Notes: generated from the sequence alone by a model not told the origin. Counted from the first letter of the stretch, positions 7,488-16,475 are shown. The stretch: 20,959 nt of DNA from Paracoccaceae bacterium (GCA_007128865.1 SKWP01000408.1:1-20959); one strand, 5' to 3'. Translations and numbers: made by a program.

Positions 7488-8801
7488 TCAGCCTGCGGGG
7501 AAAAGCTCGGCCAGAAGTGCGGAAAAATCGCGGCTCAGATAGCCGCGCGCCTTGAACAGCAGCGTCGGGATGGGGCTGGATGGTTCGGTCTGGCGAAAGA
7601 ACCCTTCCACCGCCGTCATCATCGCTGCCGCCTGGTCGCGGGTGTCGACCACGACCTCGGGGATGTCCGCGCCGTCGTCGGCGGCCGGTTCGACCGGGGC
7701 AGAAAGCTGCTGCATCCGTTCCATGCCGATCAGAAAGGCCGAGTCGGAGCCGAAATCGATCCGCGCCTGGCCGGCCTTTTCGGGCAGCAGCAGCCGCAAT
7801 GCCTCGACCAGCGGCTTGCCGAACAGTTCCAGCGACTGACGCACCAGCAGCAGCGCCGGGCTCGACGGTTCGCGGTTGACGAAATACGCCTCGACGGCGG
7901 TCAGCGCGGCGCGGGCGTGGGCGCGGTTGCGGATGGTCCCGGCCGTGGCCACAGCCGGCGATGCCGGCGCCGCTTGGGCCGATTGCGGTTCGCCCTCCGG
8001 TGCTTCGCCGCCTGTTTCGGCCGTGACGTCGGCGGATGGTCCTGCATTGCCGGCCAGGTCGGGGCGGGCGTCGTGCAGCAGGGCAAGCAGGCGGTCCAGC
8101 TGCGGCTTGATGCGGCCGAAATTCGGCACGAAGGAATCCGCGCCAGCCTGACGACAGGCGGTTTCGATCCTTTGCAGGGCGTCGCGCAGGCGGGTCAGCG
8201 CGGCATGGACGGCATCCACCTGTTCGGCGTTCTCGGCGCTGCCGAGCGCGGTGATCAGCGCGCTTGCATCGCCTGCGGCCTCGTCCTCGCGCGGCTGGCG
8301 CTGGCCGCTGGCCACCAGATACCGCCGCAGGGTGATGTAATCGAGCCTGCGATCCTGGATCAGCGGCGCGTGTTCGATCGCCACCGCCATCGTGGCGGTA
8401 CTGTCCAGCAGTTCGAGCGCGTTGCACCGCTCCACAGAGTCGCCGTCGCGGATGCGGGGATGCACATGTTCCCAGTGGCTTTCCAGAAGGCCGGCCATCA
8501 GGTCGGCATAGTCGGCCACAAGGCCGGGGCGGCCGGCAAGGCAGGCAAACTGTGCGCCGATGGCGATCAGACGCAGATCGCGGGTGCGCCCCAGCAGCGC
8601 TTCGATGGCCTTGACCTCGTCGTTGATCCGGATGGCGCGGCGGTCAAAGATTTCGCCGGTGGCCTGGTTGACATAGTTTTCCGGCATCCGGTCGATGGCA
8701 TCGAAGTAGTAATCGATGAATGCGCCATCGTCGGCGGCCTCCAGATCGGGCCCGCAGGGCTGGCTGTCGGAGACGGGTTCAAGAAAACGTTCAAGGCTCA
8801 T
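7488..8801 (-). CDS. tssA: T6SS assembly protein TssA (ImpA-type)
   Basis: TssA proteins prime and cap sheath–tube assembly. The 437-residue product begins with an ImpA_N-type domain (about residues 1–150: SDSQPCGPDLE, then NDEVKAIEALLGRTRDLRL, then HWEHVHPRIRDGD). A helical middle and a low-complexity Ala/Gly/Pro/Glu linker (about 250–285) follow. The C-terminal motif 'AV..FF/YF…EPSSP' occurs twice, at about 299–340 (EPSSP 311–315) and 396–435 (EPSSP 406–410). The ATG at 8801 (MSLERFLEPV) is preferred over an in-frame start 12 codons upstream because family members start close to this point. The Shine–Dalgarno (GGGA) is weak. It lies 80 bases after the ompA-like gene. The doubled C-terminal unit could affect oligomerisation or sheath contact; that part is inference. 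Confidence 0.9.
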   Translation of the reverse strand: MSLERFLEPVSDSQPCGPDLEAADDGAFIDYYFDAIDRMPENYVNQATGEIFDRRAIRINDEVKAIEALLGRTRDLRLIAIGAQFACLAGRPGLVADYADLMAGLLESHWEHVHPRIRDGDSVERCNALELLDSTATMAVAIEHAPLIQDRRLDYITLRRYLVASGQRQPREDEAAGDASALITALGSAENAEQVDAVHAALTRLRDALQRIETACRQAGADSFVPNFGRIKPQLDRLLALLHDARPDLAGNAGPSADVTAETGGEAPEGEPQSAQAAPASPAVATAGTIRNRAHARAALTAVEAYFVNREPSSPALLLVRQSLELFGKPLVEALRLLLPEKAGQARIDFGSDSAFLIGMERMQQLSAPVEPAADDGADIPEVVVDTRDQAAAMMTAVEGFFRQTEPSSPIPTLLFKARGYLSRDFSALLAELFPAG

Positions 8802-8823
8802 GGTCAATTCCCGAATGCAAAGA

Positions 8824-8847
8824 CCGCGCCGCCCCAAGGCGACGCGG
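8824..8847 (-). other. Hairpin between the ompA-like gene and tssA
   Basis: CCGCGCCGCC (8824–8833) pairs with GGCGACGCGG (8838–8847) over 10 positions with one C·A mismatch and a 4-base loop. A smaller CCGGC/GCCGG hairpin lies beside it at 8857–8877. Together they fill most of the 80-base gap, ending 22 bases before the tssA start. There is no T-tract. Confidence 0.5.
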
Positions 8848-8881
8848 CAGGATAATCCGGCATCCGGCCACCGCCGGCTGC

Positions 8882-9406
8882 CTACTGAAGATCGATCCGC
8901 AACTCGACGCGCCGGTTTTCCGGATCGAAGGGATCGTCGGCACGCGGTGCGGTCTGGCCAAGCCCCAGCGCCGTGAGCCGGTCTTGCGCGACCCCGAGCT
9001 CGATGAGATAGGACTTTACCGAAGCCGCGCGGCGTTCCGACAGCGTCATGTTGTAGGTTGCGGCGCCGATGGCATCGGTATGGCCCTCGACGACAAAGCT
9101 GGCGATCCGAAGCCGCTCATCCTGAAGCGCCTGCGCAAAGACAGCGAGGCTCTGGCGGGCCTCGCCCGTCAGTTCGGCCGAATCGAGCGGAAAGTTCACC
9201 ATCATGTCGAGCCCCGGTGGCGGTTCGACGGCGCATTCCTGCGCGGTTCCGATGCAGATGGCGCGGGTGGCACCGAGGTTGGCGGAGTTTACCATGAACT
9301 CAACCACCTGCTCGGCCGTATAGGCCGCCTGCGCCTGTGCCGGGGTGTTGGTGAAAGGCATAGCTGCCGCCACGGCCAGCGGCAGGGCGAAAAGCGATCG
9401 TCGCAT
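8882..9406 (-). CDS. Periplasmic OmpA-family protein at the head of the T6SS operon
   Basis: The 174-residue product has a signal peptide (MRRSLFALPLAVAAAMPF…AQAQA, cleavage probably near residue 25–27) and a C-terminal OmpA peptidoglycan-binding domain. The domain runs from LDMMVNFPLDSAELT, through VVEGHTDAIGAATYNMTLSERRAASVKSYL, to DPENRRVELRIDL. OmpA-type domains bind the meso-diaminopimelate of peptidoglycan. There is no lipobox, transmembrane segment or β-barrel, so it is predicted to be soluble in the periplasm. A Cys pair (51 and 58, CX6C) could form a disulfide. It lies in the same direction as tssA, 80 bases upstream, with GGGGAGG before its ATG and a good promoter candidate beyond. 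It may help anchor the T6SS to the wall, but OmpA-like genes are common and the link is based on position only. Confidence 0.85.
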   Translation of the reverse strand: MRRSLFALPLAVAAAMPFTNTPAQAQAAYTAEQVVEFMVNSANLGATRAICIGTAQECAVEPPPGLDMMVNFPLDSAELTGEARQSLAVFAQALQDERLRIASFVVEGHTDAIGAATYNMTLSERRAASVKSYLIELGVAQDRLTALGLGQTAPRADDPFDPENRRVELRIDLQ

Positions 9407-9435
9407 GGGGGCCTCCCCTGTCAGCTATGCCGCAC

Positions 9436-9465
9436 AGGATACGGCCGAGGGGAAGCGCGAGTCAA
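9436..9465 (-). promoter_or_regulatory. Probable σ70-type promoter for the ompA-like/T6SS operon
   Basis: On the minus strand TTGACT (9460–9465) is followed after 18 bases by TATCCT (9436–9441). A start site near 9429 would give a short leader of about 23 bases before the ATG at 9406. The -35 matches 5 of 6 and the -10 matches 4 of 6 consensus positions. It lies just beyond the degP terminator-like hairpin, where a new transcription unit would be expected to begin. Confidence 0.5.
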
Positions 9466-9485
9466 AGTTTTTCCATGCAGGACAG

Positions 9486-9521
9486 CCCGCACCCGCAAGA
9501 CCCCTGGTCCGCGGGTGCGGG
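9486..9521 (-). terminator. Terminator-like hairpin after degP
   Basis: CCCGCACCCGC (9486–9496) and GCGGGTGCGGG (9511–9521) form a perfect 11-bp stem. The 14-base loop can itself form a GACC/GGTC mini-stem. It begins nine bases after the degP stop. No T-run follows on the minus strand, as is common in GC-rich genomes, so termination strength is uncertain. Confidence 0.6.
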
Positions 9522-9530
9522 GCATGGCGA

Positions 9531-11033
<1,503 letters not shown>

Positions 11034-11095
11034 GGGGGGTCCTCCGTTTGATGGCGGCGCTGCACCCCGACGGGGGCCTGATGCCGTTTCGGTGC

Positions 11096-11123
11096 AACAT
11101 AGGAGCCTTGGCGCACAACGCAA
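11096..11123 (-). promoter_or_regulatory. Candidate promoter upstream of degP
   Basis: On the minus strand TTGCGT (11118–11123) is followed after 16 bases by TATGTT (11096–11101), inside the sequence CCTATGTT. The -10 resembles the CYTATNT form reported for alphaproteobacterial RpoH promoters, which would suit a stress protease. The leader would be about 55 bases. The -35 is weak, matching only TTG. Confidence 0.3.
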
Positions 11124-11175
11124 AGCCGTGGCTTGCGCCTCAATCAGACGTGATGCGATGCGAGCGCCGGGCGGC

Positions 11176-11373
11176 TCAGCCCAGCCCCAGCATGCGCGCC
11201 AGCGCAATCAGCGCCACACCGGTCGCCAGCGCCGCCAGCCCGATCAGCCGGCGCGTATCGACCGGCATGCGGGAAACGAGCGCAAGCAATTCCTCAAGGC
11301 GCGAAGGGGCCAGTGCGAACACCAGCCCCTCCACAACAAGCACCAGCCCGATTGCAAGCAGGATCCAGCTCAT
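11176..11373 (-). CDS. Small membrane protein, DUF2065 (YjeT-like)
   Basis: The product has 65 residues and two hydrophobic helices, at about 3–22 (WILLAIGLVLVVEGLVFALA) and 42–62 (RLIGLAALATGVALIALARML). They are joined by a short segment SRLEELLALVSRMPVDTRR. This matches the DUF2065/YjeT family of inner-membrane proteins of unknown function, which commonly sit directly downstream of hflC. It starts 10 bases after the hflC stop, so it is almost certainly co-transcribed with hflKC. Its role is not known; proximity suggests a link to the HflKC–FtsH membrane complex, but that is inference. Confidence 0.85.
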   Translation of the reverse strand: MSWILLAIGLVLVVEGLVFALAPSRLEELLALVSRMPVDTRRLIGLAALATGVALIALARMLGLG

Positions 11374-11383
11374 TCATGCCGGC

Positions 11384-12334
11384 TCAGTTGCTCGGCACGT
11401 CCGAAGGCTCTCCGCCCGCTGCACCGCCGCCGGCGGCCGCCGGCAGTTGCGGCACCAGATCGCGCCTCAGCCCGCCGTCGGTGCGCAGATAGTTGAAGAA
11501 CTCGCTGTCCGGGCGCAGCACCATCGAGGTGTTCTCCTGCCGCATCGCCCGCTCGTAGGACACCAGCGAACGCGTGAACGAGAAGAACTCCGGATCACGG
11601 CCGAAAGCCTCGGCATAGATGGCGTTGCGTTCGGCGTCGGCCTCGCCGCGGATGATCTCGCTGTCGCGGCGGGCGGACGAGACAAGCTCAACCACCGTCC
11701 GGTCGGCCAGCGCGCGCACCCGCTGCGCGGCCTCGTTGCCGCGCGCGATCTCGTCAGCGGCCTCACGTTCGCGTTCGGCGCGCATCCGGGCGAAGGTCGC
11801 GGCAAGGTTCTGCTCGGGCAGGTCGGTGCGGGTCAACCGCACGTCGATGACCTGCACGCCCAGGGTCGCGGCCTCGCGCCGGGCCAGATCACGGATGCGG
11901 TTCATCAGCCCGGTACGATCCTCGGACAGCACCGCGCCCGAGGGCACCGAACCCAGAACCTCGCGGATGGCAGCGTTCAGGATACGCTCAAGCCGGCCCT
12001 GAGCGGCGCGCACGCCCTCGATCCCGACGGCCTCGCGGAAGCGCACCACATCGGTGATGCGCCAGCGCATGAAGGCATCGACAACCAGCCGCCGGTCATC
12101 GAGCGGGGTGATTTCCAGCGGCTGCGATTGCAGGCCGAGGATGCGCGCGTCGTAGCGCACCACTTCCTGAACCACCGGCAGCTTGACGCCAAGGCCCGGG
12201 TCGGTCCGCACCTGCTTGACCTGGCCGAACTGCAGCACCAGCACGTTTTCGCGTTCGTCGACAACGAACAGCGCCGAAAGGATCCCGGCCACCGCGAGCA
12301 CGAGAACCGGAATGATAAAGGCTGTCTTTTTCAT
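11384..12334 (-). CDS. hflC: FtsH-protease modulator HflC
   Basis: HflC forms with HflK a large SPFH/band-7 cage on the periplasmic side of the inner membrane that surrounds and regulates the FtsH protease. The product has 316 residues. It has an N-terminal transmembrane segment at 5–24 (AFIIPVLVLAVAGILSALFV) and then the SPFH domain starting VVDERENVLVLQFGQV. A long helical region rich in Arg, Glu and Ala follows (about 180–250, ending RGEADAERNAIYAEAFGRDPEFF). The tail is a low-complexity Gly/Ala/Pro stretch. Its ATG overlaps the hflK stop (ATGA), showing translational coupling. Despite the historic name it has no protease active site of its own. Confidence 0.96.
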   Translation of the reverse strand: MKKTAFIIPVLVLAVAGILSALFVVDERENVLVLQFGQVKQVRTDPGLGVKLPVVQEVVRYDARILGLQSQPLEITPLDDRRLVVDAFMRWRITDVVRFREAVGIEGVRAAQGRLERILNAAIREVLGSVPSGAVLSEDRTGLMNRIRDLARREAATLGVQVIDVRLTRTDLPEQNLAATFARMRAEREREAADEIARGNEAAQRVRALADRTVVELVSSARRDSEIIRGEADAERNAIYAEAFGRDPEFFSFTRSLVSYERAMRQENTSMVLRPDSEFFNYLRTDGGLRRDLVPQLPAAAGGGAAGGEPSDVPSN

Positions 12335-13482
12335 CAGTTGCTCCTCGGGGCGCGGCGCAGTTCATTGAGCGGCAGGTAAGGCACCACTCCCGAACCGCCG
12401 GCATCCTCACCGCTGACCCCGTCAAGGATCACCATGTCGATGCTGCCCAGCACCCGCTCCATGGTCTCGAGATACATCCGCCGCCGCGTGACTTCAGGCG
12501 CCTTGACGTATTCTTCCCAGACCGAGATGAACCGGCTCGCCTCGCCCTCGGCATTGTTGATCACCTCGGCGCGATAGGCTTCGGCCTCTTCGAGAACCTG
12601 CGCAGCCTCGCCGCGCGCTTGGGCCAGGACCCGGTTGGCATAGGCGTCTGCCTGGCGTTCCAGACGGTCGCGTTCCTGCCGGGCGGCCTGAACCTCGCGG
12701 AAGCTGTCGATCACCTCGCGCGGCGGGTCGGCCTTGTCGAAGTTGACGCGGATGATGTTGATCCCGGCTTCGTAGCTGTCGAGCGTGCCTTGCGCCGCCT
12801 GCCGCAGATCGGCGGCAATGGCGCCCCGGTCGCGGTTGAGGATCGGCGACAGTTCGGACCGGGCGATGATGTCACGCATCGCCGATTCGGCCACCGCGCG
12901 CACGGTTTCCTGCGGGTTGGCGAGGTTGAACAGGAAGGCCGAGGGGTCGGAGACGTTCCAGACCACCTGGAATTCGATGTCCACCACCGCCTCGTCGCGG
13001 GTCAGCATCAGGCCCGAGTCGAGCAGCCCGGTGCGCCCGGTACCCACGTCGGTAACCCGCTCACCGGTCACCTGCACGATCTCGTGCGTGACCACCGGCC
13101 AGGGCGCGAAGTTGAGGCCCGGGTTGCCGGTGCTGTAGTAGCTGCCGAACATCAGTTCGACCGAGCGTTCTTCGGGCTTGACGGTGTAGAACGACGCAAA
13201 CAGCCACATCACGACCAGCGCCAGACCGCCCAGCATGACGCCGCGGCGCGAAAACCCGCCGCCGCCTTCGCCGCCGCCCGATCCGGAGCCGCCGCCGCCG
13301 CGCCCGCCCATGAGCACGCGCAACTGTTCCTGGCCCTTCTTCACGATTTCCTCGATTTCAGGGATCTGCGGGCCTTCGCCGGGTCCGCGACCGCCGGAGC
13401 CGCGACCACCGCCGCCCCGCCCGTCGCCGCTTCCCCGTCCGCCGGTGCCGCGACCACCCCAGGGTCCGCCGGTATTGGACAT
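12334..13482 (-). CDS. hflK: FtsH-protease modulator HflK
   Basis: HflK is the partner of HflC in the HflKC–FtsH complex. The 382-residue product begins with a Gly/Arg-rich low-complexity stretch (residues 5–37), a short helix, and another Gly/Ser-rich block (59–76). A transmembrane segment (about 81–100, GVMLGGLALVVMWLFASFYT) leads into the SPFH domain starting TVKPEERSVELMFGSYY. The helical arm includes VQAARQERDRLERQADAYAN and GEAAQVLEEAEAYRAEVINNAEGEA. The Gly-rich cytoplasmic N-terminus is common in HflK. The ATG at 13482 is chosen for AAGGAG six bases upstream and the typical MSNTGGPWGG start; the frame is open 19 codons further. It has a possible heat-shock-like promoter in the 73-base gap after gor. 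Confidence 0.96.
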   Translation of the reverse strand: MSNTGGPWGGRGTGGRGSGDGRGGGGRGSGGRGPGEGPQIPEIEEIVKKGQEQLRVLMGGRGGGGSGSGGGEGGGGFSRRGVMLGGLALVVMWLFASFYTVKPEERSVELMFGSYYSTGNPGLNFAPWPVVTHEIVQVTGERVTDVGTGRTGLLDSGLMLTRDEAVVDIEFQVVWNVSDPSAFLFNLANPQETVRAVAESAMRDIIARSELSPILNRDRGAIAADLRQAAQGTLDSYEAGINIIRVNFDKADPPREVIDSFREVQAARQERDRLERQADAYANRVLAQARGEAAQVLEEAEAYRAEVINNAEGEASRFISVWEEYVKAPEVTRRRMYLETMERVLGSIDMVILDGVSGEDAGGSGVVPYLPLNELRRAPRSN

Positions 13483-13518
13483 CAGCAACTCCTTCCGATT
13501 TTCGCCGATTGTGTTCCG

Positions 13519-13547
13519 TACATGTTCTCTCGGGCGCAAGAATCAAG
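13519..13547 (-). promoter_or_regulatory. Candidate promoter upstream of hflK
   Basis: In the 73-base gor–hflK gap the minus strand reads CTTGATT (TTGATT at 13541–13546), a 16-base spacer, then ACATGTA (CATGTA at 13519–13524). This resembles the CTTG…CATNTA style of alphaproteobacterial RpoH promoters. It would start transcription about 30 bases before hflK. Confidence 0.35.
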
Positions 13548-13555
13548 TGCGCCTG

Positions 13556-14911
13556 TCATTCCGACCGCACCGGTTCGCGCATGGTTACCAGTTCCTCTGC
13601 CATGGTCGGGTGCACCGCAACGGTGCGGTCGAAATCCTCTTTCGTGGCACCCATCCGAAGCGCCACAGCCGCAAGCTGGATCATCTCGCCGGCCTGATCG
13701 GCAACGATATGACAGCCGAGCACCCGCCGGGATGCCCTCGCGACCACCAGCTTCATCATGGCACGCCCGGGCCGGCCGGCAAAGGCCGAATGCATCGGAC
13801 GGAAGCGGGTCGCGTAAATGTCAACGGCTTCGCGGGCGCGGGCGGCTTCCTCGGACAGGCCCACGGTCGCCAGTTCGGGCCGGGTAAAGACCGCCGCGGC
13901 AACAAGATCGTGCTCGGGCCTGACCGGCCGGCCGCCGAAGACGGTATCGGCAAAGGCATGGCCCTCGCGGATCGCCACCGGTGTCAGGTTCACCCGGTCG
14001 GTAACATCGCCCACGGCATAGACCGATGGTACCGCCGTCTGCGACCATTCATCCACCGGAACCTCGCCGCCCGGCCCGGGGGCAAGCCCGATCGCCTCCA
14101 GCCCGAGCCCCTCGGTGTTGGGCCGCCGCCCGGTGGCCATCAGCACCCGGTCAGCAACCAGCTCGGACCCGTCGGTGAGCCGCACGCGCATGCCCCCGCC
14201 CTCGGGCTGCATCGACGCGATATCGGTGTTCAGGCGCAGGTCGAGCCCGTCGGCGACCAGTTCATCCTGCAGGTGGCGGCATGTCTCGTCGTCGAAACCG
14301 CGCAGGATCGTCGGGCCGCGGTAGATCTGCGTGACCTTCACGCCCAGACCACGCAGGATGCCCGCCATCTCGCAGGCGATGAAGCCGCCGCCGACCACCA
14401 GTGCCGAGCCGGGCAGCGACTCCATCAGGAAGACATCGTTCGATGTCATCACCGGCAGGTCGGCCCAGGCTTCGGGCACATGCGGCCGGCCGCCGGTGGC
14501 GATCAGGATATGCCGCGCCCGGACCCGGCTGCCATCGGCAAGGCGCAGGGTGTGGGCGTCCTCGATCGTGGCGCGGCAATCATGGATGCGCACCCCGGAC
14601 CTTTCGAGATTGGCGCGGTAGGCGCCTTCGAGCCGGGTCAGTTCAGCATGCAGGCGGGTCCGGAAGGCGGGCCAGTCAAGGGCCCCGGCGGTTACCGGCC
14701 AGCCATAGGCGCGCGCATCGGCAAAGGCCTGCGGGAAGGCCGAGGCGAAGACCATCAGCTTCTTGGGCACGCATCCGCGGATCACGCAGGTTCCGCCCAT
14801 GCGGTATTCCTCGGCCAGTGCCACAGTGGCGCCATGCCCGGCGGCCATGCGTGCCGCCCGCACCCCGCCCGAGCCGCCACCGATGACGAAGAGATCGCAG
14901 TCGAAAGCCAT
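13556..14911 (-). CDS. gor: Glutathione-disulfide reductase
   Basis: The enzyme reduces oxidised glutathione with NADPH in the cytoplasm. The 451-residue length is standard. It has the FAD dinucleotide motif GGGSGG at 11–16, the redox-active disulfide GGTCVIRGCVPKK with Cys42 and Cys47, and an NADPH site (VVGGGFIACEMAG around 172–184). Downstream, YRGPTILRGFD includes Arg198, of the kind seen in glutathione reductases. ATG near GRRPNTEGL and the C-terminal His434/Glu439 pair (HPTMAEEL) complete the active site. The GGTCVIRGCVPKK form separates it from lipoamide and mercuric reductases. The start has GGAAAGGA upstream. It follows rpiA by 33 bases, so the two NADPH-linked functions (pentose phosphate pathway and glutathione recycling) are probably co-transcribed. 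Confidence 0.96.
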   Translation of the reverse strand: MAFDCDLFVIGGGSGGVRAARMAAGHGATVALAEEYRMGGTCVIRGCVPKKLMVFASAFPQAFADARAYGWPVTAGALDWPAFRTRLHAELTRLEGAYRANLERSGVRIHDCRATIEDAHTLRLADGSRVRARHILIATGGRPHVPEAWADLPVMTSNDVFLMESLPGSALVVGGGFIACEMAGILRGLGVKVTQIYRGPTILRGFDDETCRHLQDELVADGLDLRLNTDIASMQPEGGGMRVRLTDGSELVADRVLMATGRRPNTEGLGLEAIGLAPGPGGEVPVDEWSQTAVPSVYAVGDVTDRVNLTPVAIREGHAFADTVFGGRPVRPEHDLVAAAVFTRPELATVGLSEEAARAREAVDIYATRFRPMHSAFAGRPGRAMMKLVVARASRRVLGCHIVADQAGEMIQLAAVALRMGATKEDFDRTVAVHPTMAEELVTMREPVRSE

Positions 14912-14944
14912 GCGGTCCTTTCCTGTTTTCGCGTCCTGCCGCGG

Positions 14945-15733
14945 TCAGTCCATGATGTCGCGGAACAGGTTTTCGCCCTCGGCGAAATCCACGCGGTCGT
15001 GTTCGACGGTTCCGGCGCCGATGTCGCGCAGTTCCACCCGCCCGTCGCCATGGCCGATCACCACGATGTCGCACAGGTCGATGAACAGCCCGTTTTCCAC
15101 CACGCCGGGGATCTGGTTGAGCACCAGCGAAAGCTGCCGCGGGTTGCCGATGCTGCGCAAGGCAAGGTCGAGGATCACGTTGCCTTCGTCGGTATAGAAG
15201 GGCTTGTCGCCGTTCATGCGCAGTGCTGCGTCATGGCCCATGACATCGAGCCCGGCGAGCGTTTCCTCGATCAGGGCGCGGGTGGTCTGCCAGCCGAAGG
15301 GAATCACCTCGACCGGCAGCGGAAAGGCGCCGAGCGTGGCGACCTCCTTGGCCTTGTCGGCGATCACGATCATCTGGTCGGAGGCTGCGGCAACGATCTT
15401 TTCCTGCAGCAGCGCGCCGCCGCCGCCCTTGATCAGGGTCAGGTCGGCGTCGAATTCGTCGGTCCCGTCAATGGTCAGGTCCAGCCATTTGACATCTTCC
15501 AGCGTGGTCAGCGGCACCCCCACCTGACGGGCCAGATCGGCGGTGCGGCGCGATGTGGGCACGCCGGTGATCCGCAGGCCGTCCTCGCGCACCAGTTCGC
15601 CCAGGCAGCGCACCATCCAGGCCGCCGTCGATCCGGTGCCCAGCCCCACGCACATGCCGTCCTCGACGAAATCGACCGCGCGGCGCGCGGCGGCATACTT
15701 GGCCCGGTCGATCGGGGAAAGCTGTCCGGTCAT
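14945..15733 (-). CDS. rpiA: Ribose-5-phosphate isomerase A
   Basis: RpiA interconverts ribose-5-phosphate and ribulose-5-phosphate in the non-oxidative pentose phosphate pathway. The 262-residue product shows the phosphate-binding GLGTGST at 30–36, the catalytic-site DGTDEFD at 89–95, and KGGGGALLQEK at 102–112, where Glu111 corresponds to the family's catalytic base. Further on it has DEGNVILDL and VVENGLFI, all typical of RpiA and unlike RpiB. It is longer than the 219-residue E. coli enzyme, with extra sequence at the C-terminus (VIGHGDGRVELRDIGAG…), common among alphaproteobacteria. GGAG lies eight bases before the ATG. It appears to be the first gene of the rpiA–gor (–hflKC) run. Confidence 0.96.
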   Translation of the reverse strand: MTGQLSPIDRAKYAAARRAVDFVEDGMCVGLGTGSTAAWMVRCLGELVREDGLRITGVPTSRRTADLARQVGVPLTTLEDVKWLDLTIDGTDEFDADLTLIKGGGGALLQEKIVAAASDQMIVIADKAKEVATLGAFPLPVEVIPFGWQTTRALIEETLAGLDVMGHDAALRMNGDKPFYTDEGNVILDLALRSIGNPRQLSLVLNQIPGVVENGLFIDLCDIVVIGHGDGRVELRDIGAGTVEHDRVDFAEGENLFRDIMD

Positions 15734-15769
15734 CGGGTCGGCTCCGCAGCAGGGATCAGGTGCGGCGGC

Positions 15770-15799
15770 GTTATAGGCGAGGTTCGCCCGCGGTGCGAG
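15770..15799 (-). promoter_or_regulatory. Candidate promoter upstream of rpiA
   Basis: On the minus strand TATAAC (15770–15775) matches the -10 consensus at 5 of 6 positions, about 36 bases before the rpiA ATG. The hexamer 18 bases upstream is CTCGCA (15794–15799), a poor -35, so an activator or a different spacing may apply. Confidence 0.35.
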
Positions 15800-15837
15800 G
15801 GGTATTCGCCCCGTCCTTCCCTTCCTGCGTCACCGTA

Positions 15838-16251
15838 TCAGCGTTGCAGGGTCCGAAGGTATTCGGCGATGGCGACCAGCTTGGCCGGCGTCGGCGTCAT
15901 CCGGCCGTCGCCGGTATCGACCCGGACAAGCGGGCCGTCGAGCAGATGGCCAAGCTCGGGCATCTGGCTGCCGCCGCCACCGACGCCGCGGGCATAGCCA
16001 TCGACCTTCGACATCACGGCGACCAGCGGAAAGGTGCCGCCCGCCCTTGCGCTGAGCGTGCCGAGGTCCGGCATCTCCACCGCCAGAGCCCGTGCGACCT
16101 GGGCATCGCCGCGGCCGTCGGCGCCGTGACATGCGGCGCAGTGCTGCCCGTAAAGGGCGTGGCCGGATGGCACCCGCTCTTCCGGGGCGCAGCCGGCAAG
16201 CGCCGCGGCACCTGCACCGATGATTGCCAGTAGCGGCCTTGTGCGTGTCAT
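15838..16251 (-). CDS. Lipoprotein class I cytochrome c
   Basis: The product has 137 residues. A short signal peptide ends in a lipobox (ALAGC, Cys21), so it should be lipid-anchored and face the periplasm. A single haem-binding site follows, HCAACH (Cys38, Cys41, His42). The probable distal ligand is Met97 in QMPELGH; another MPDL at 60–63 is less likely. The C-terminal helix LVAIAEYLRTLQ is typical of small class I cytochromes c. The start at 16251 is chosen for AGGGGG just upstream and the signal-peptide fit. The electron donor and acceptor cannot be told from sequence. It is followed by rpiA in the same direction and transcribed divergently from maiA. Confidence 0.88.
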   Translation of the reverse strand: MTRTRPLLAIIGAGAAALAGCAPEERVPSGHALYGQHCAACHGADGRGDAQVARALAVEMPDLGTLSARAGGTFPLVAVMSKVDGYARGVGGGGSQMPELGHLLDGPLVRVDTGDGRMTPTPAKLVAIAEYLRTLQR

Positions 16252-16292
16252 CTTCTGCCCCCTGCCCACCGTTCGGTTCCGCCTGCGGACGC

Positions 16293-16322
16293 AGTATGTC
16301 ATGCGGTACGGGGGGCTTTCAA
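16293..16322 (-). promoter_or_regulatory. Candidate promoter for the cytochrome c gene
   Basis: On the minus strand TTGAAA (16317–16322) and CATACT (16293–16298) are separated by 18 bases, giving a leader of about 35 bases. The surrounding 224-base divergent gap (16252–16475) holds no other convincing signal; no clear plus-strand promoter for maiA was recognised. Confidence 0.35.
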
Positions 16323-16475
16323 CCGTGGGGCCATCGGCCGGCGCCGTGTCTGCGCGATGCGCCTGAAGGGTGGGCTTGCCTTGCGGGCTGTCCCGTGCAG
16401 TTCTGCCCCTGTCGCGGGGCCTTCGCCCGTCGCGCAGGCCGCTATCGACCGTTCACAGCCAAGGGGTGTTACCGC

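Noticed and set aside
11034..11207. A longer degP start at 11207
   Set aside because: It would overlap the DUF2065 gene and place 58 unrelated residues before the export segment; GGAGGA points to the ATG at 11033.
13235..15997. A 920-codon open frame on the plus strand opposite hflK, gor and rpiA
   Set aside because: It is a high-GC shadow: the opposite strand carries three unmistakable enzymes and membrane proteins with intact motifs, and the plus-strand translation (Pro/Arg/His/Gln-rich) has no recognisable domain.
16224..16475. An N-terminal extension of maiA
   Set aside because: The open frame continues upstream, but the extension is Cys/Arg/Pro-rich, unlike any GST, and would place coding sequence across the divergent promoter gap. 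The ATG at 16476 gives the normal family length.
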